Shown here piece after piece: positions 15,321 to 15,362 of a stretch of DNA of 15,362 nt. Made by a program: the position numbers and the translations under genes. Source of the DNA: Funneliformis mosseae (taxonomy: Eukaryota; Glomeromycota; Glomeromycetes; Glomerales; Glomeraceae); NCBI GenBank assembly GCA_910592005.1, contig CAJVPP010002309.1:1-15362 (forward strand), given 5' to 3'. A model generated the notes under the pieces. It saw only the letters and a program-made list of their open reading frames with translations. It had not been told where the DNA came from and searched no databases. How positions within the stretch are numbered: the stretch's first letter is position 1; each line of letters opens with the position of its first letter.

Positions 15321-15362
15321 AAATATAAAAAAATTTATTTTAAATTATATGATATTATAAGT

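Overview
The window looks like nuclear DNA of a filamentous fungus with a very AT-rich, transposon-rich genome. The best fit is a Glomeromycotina (arbuscular mycorrhizal, Rhizophagus-like) contig. The reasons are short spliceosomal introns of 71-110 bp, a Sel1-repeat protein fused to a tyrosine-kinase-like (TKL) domain (a family strongly expanded in those fungi), A/T homopolymers everywhere, and many small terminal-inverted-repeat elements. The taxon is inferred from gene style, not from a marker gene.

Layout. 1-1054: poly(A) start and AT-rich upstream sequence with a TATA-like box and hairpins. 1055-3876 (+): gene 1, a 914-aa Sel1-repeat / CxxC zinc-knuckle / protein kinase fusion in two exons, with a possible third exon at 3949-4007. 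3877-4945: AT-rich intergenic DNA with one higher-GC island. 4946-5215 (-): a small basic ORF starting with an SRARQL motif. 5534-5677 and 5734-5855: two MITE-like hairpin elements, each flanked by TA. 5891-5904: a 13-bp match to the end of a larger element seen further on. 6881-8402 (+): gene 2, a seven-exon aldo/keto reductase of 328 aa with an intact catalytic tetrad. 9292-10291: a 1000-bp element with long inverted terminal repeats and a perfect 9-bp direct repeat at its edges, which is the signature of a Mutator-like element. It carries a broken paralogue of the SRARQ ORF instead of a recognisable transposase. 11120-11420: a higher-GC island with three CACGTG palindromes and an inverted repeat. 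From about 11430 to the end: an extreme AT desert. It contains the mutated remains of a PIF/Harbinger-type DDE transposase (about 12981-13911, +) and, tail to tail with it, the remains of what looks like the partner Myb/SANT-like protein (13920-about 14640, -). Tandem and GAGTCAA-type repeats follow.

Only two genes look intact, and nothing suggests that they work together. The kinase is probably a signalling protein with a protein-binding solenoid; the reductase is probably a cytosolic NADPH enzyme. The rest is a transposon landscape of at least three superfamilies (Tc1/mariner-like MITEs, Mutator-like, PIF/Harbinger). The most interesting points are the Mutator-like element with its captured or truncated ORF, and the Harbinger relic, whose damage is almost all G:C to A:T, as expected from repeat-induced point mutation or deamination of methylated cytosine.
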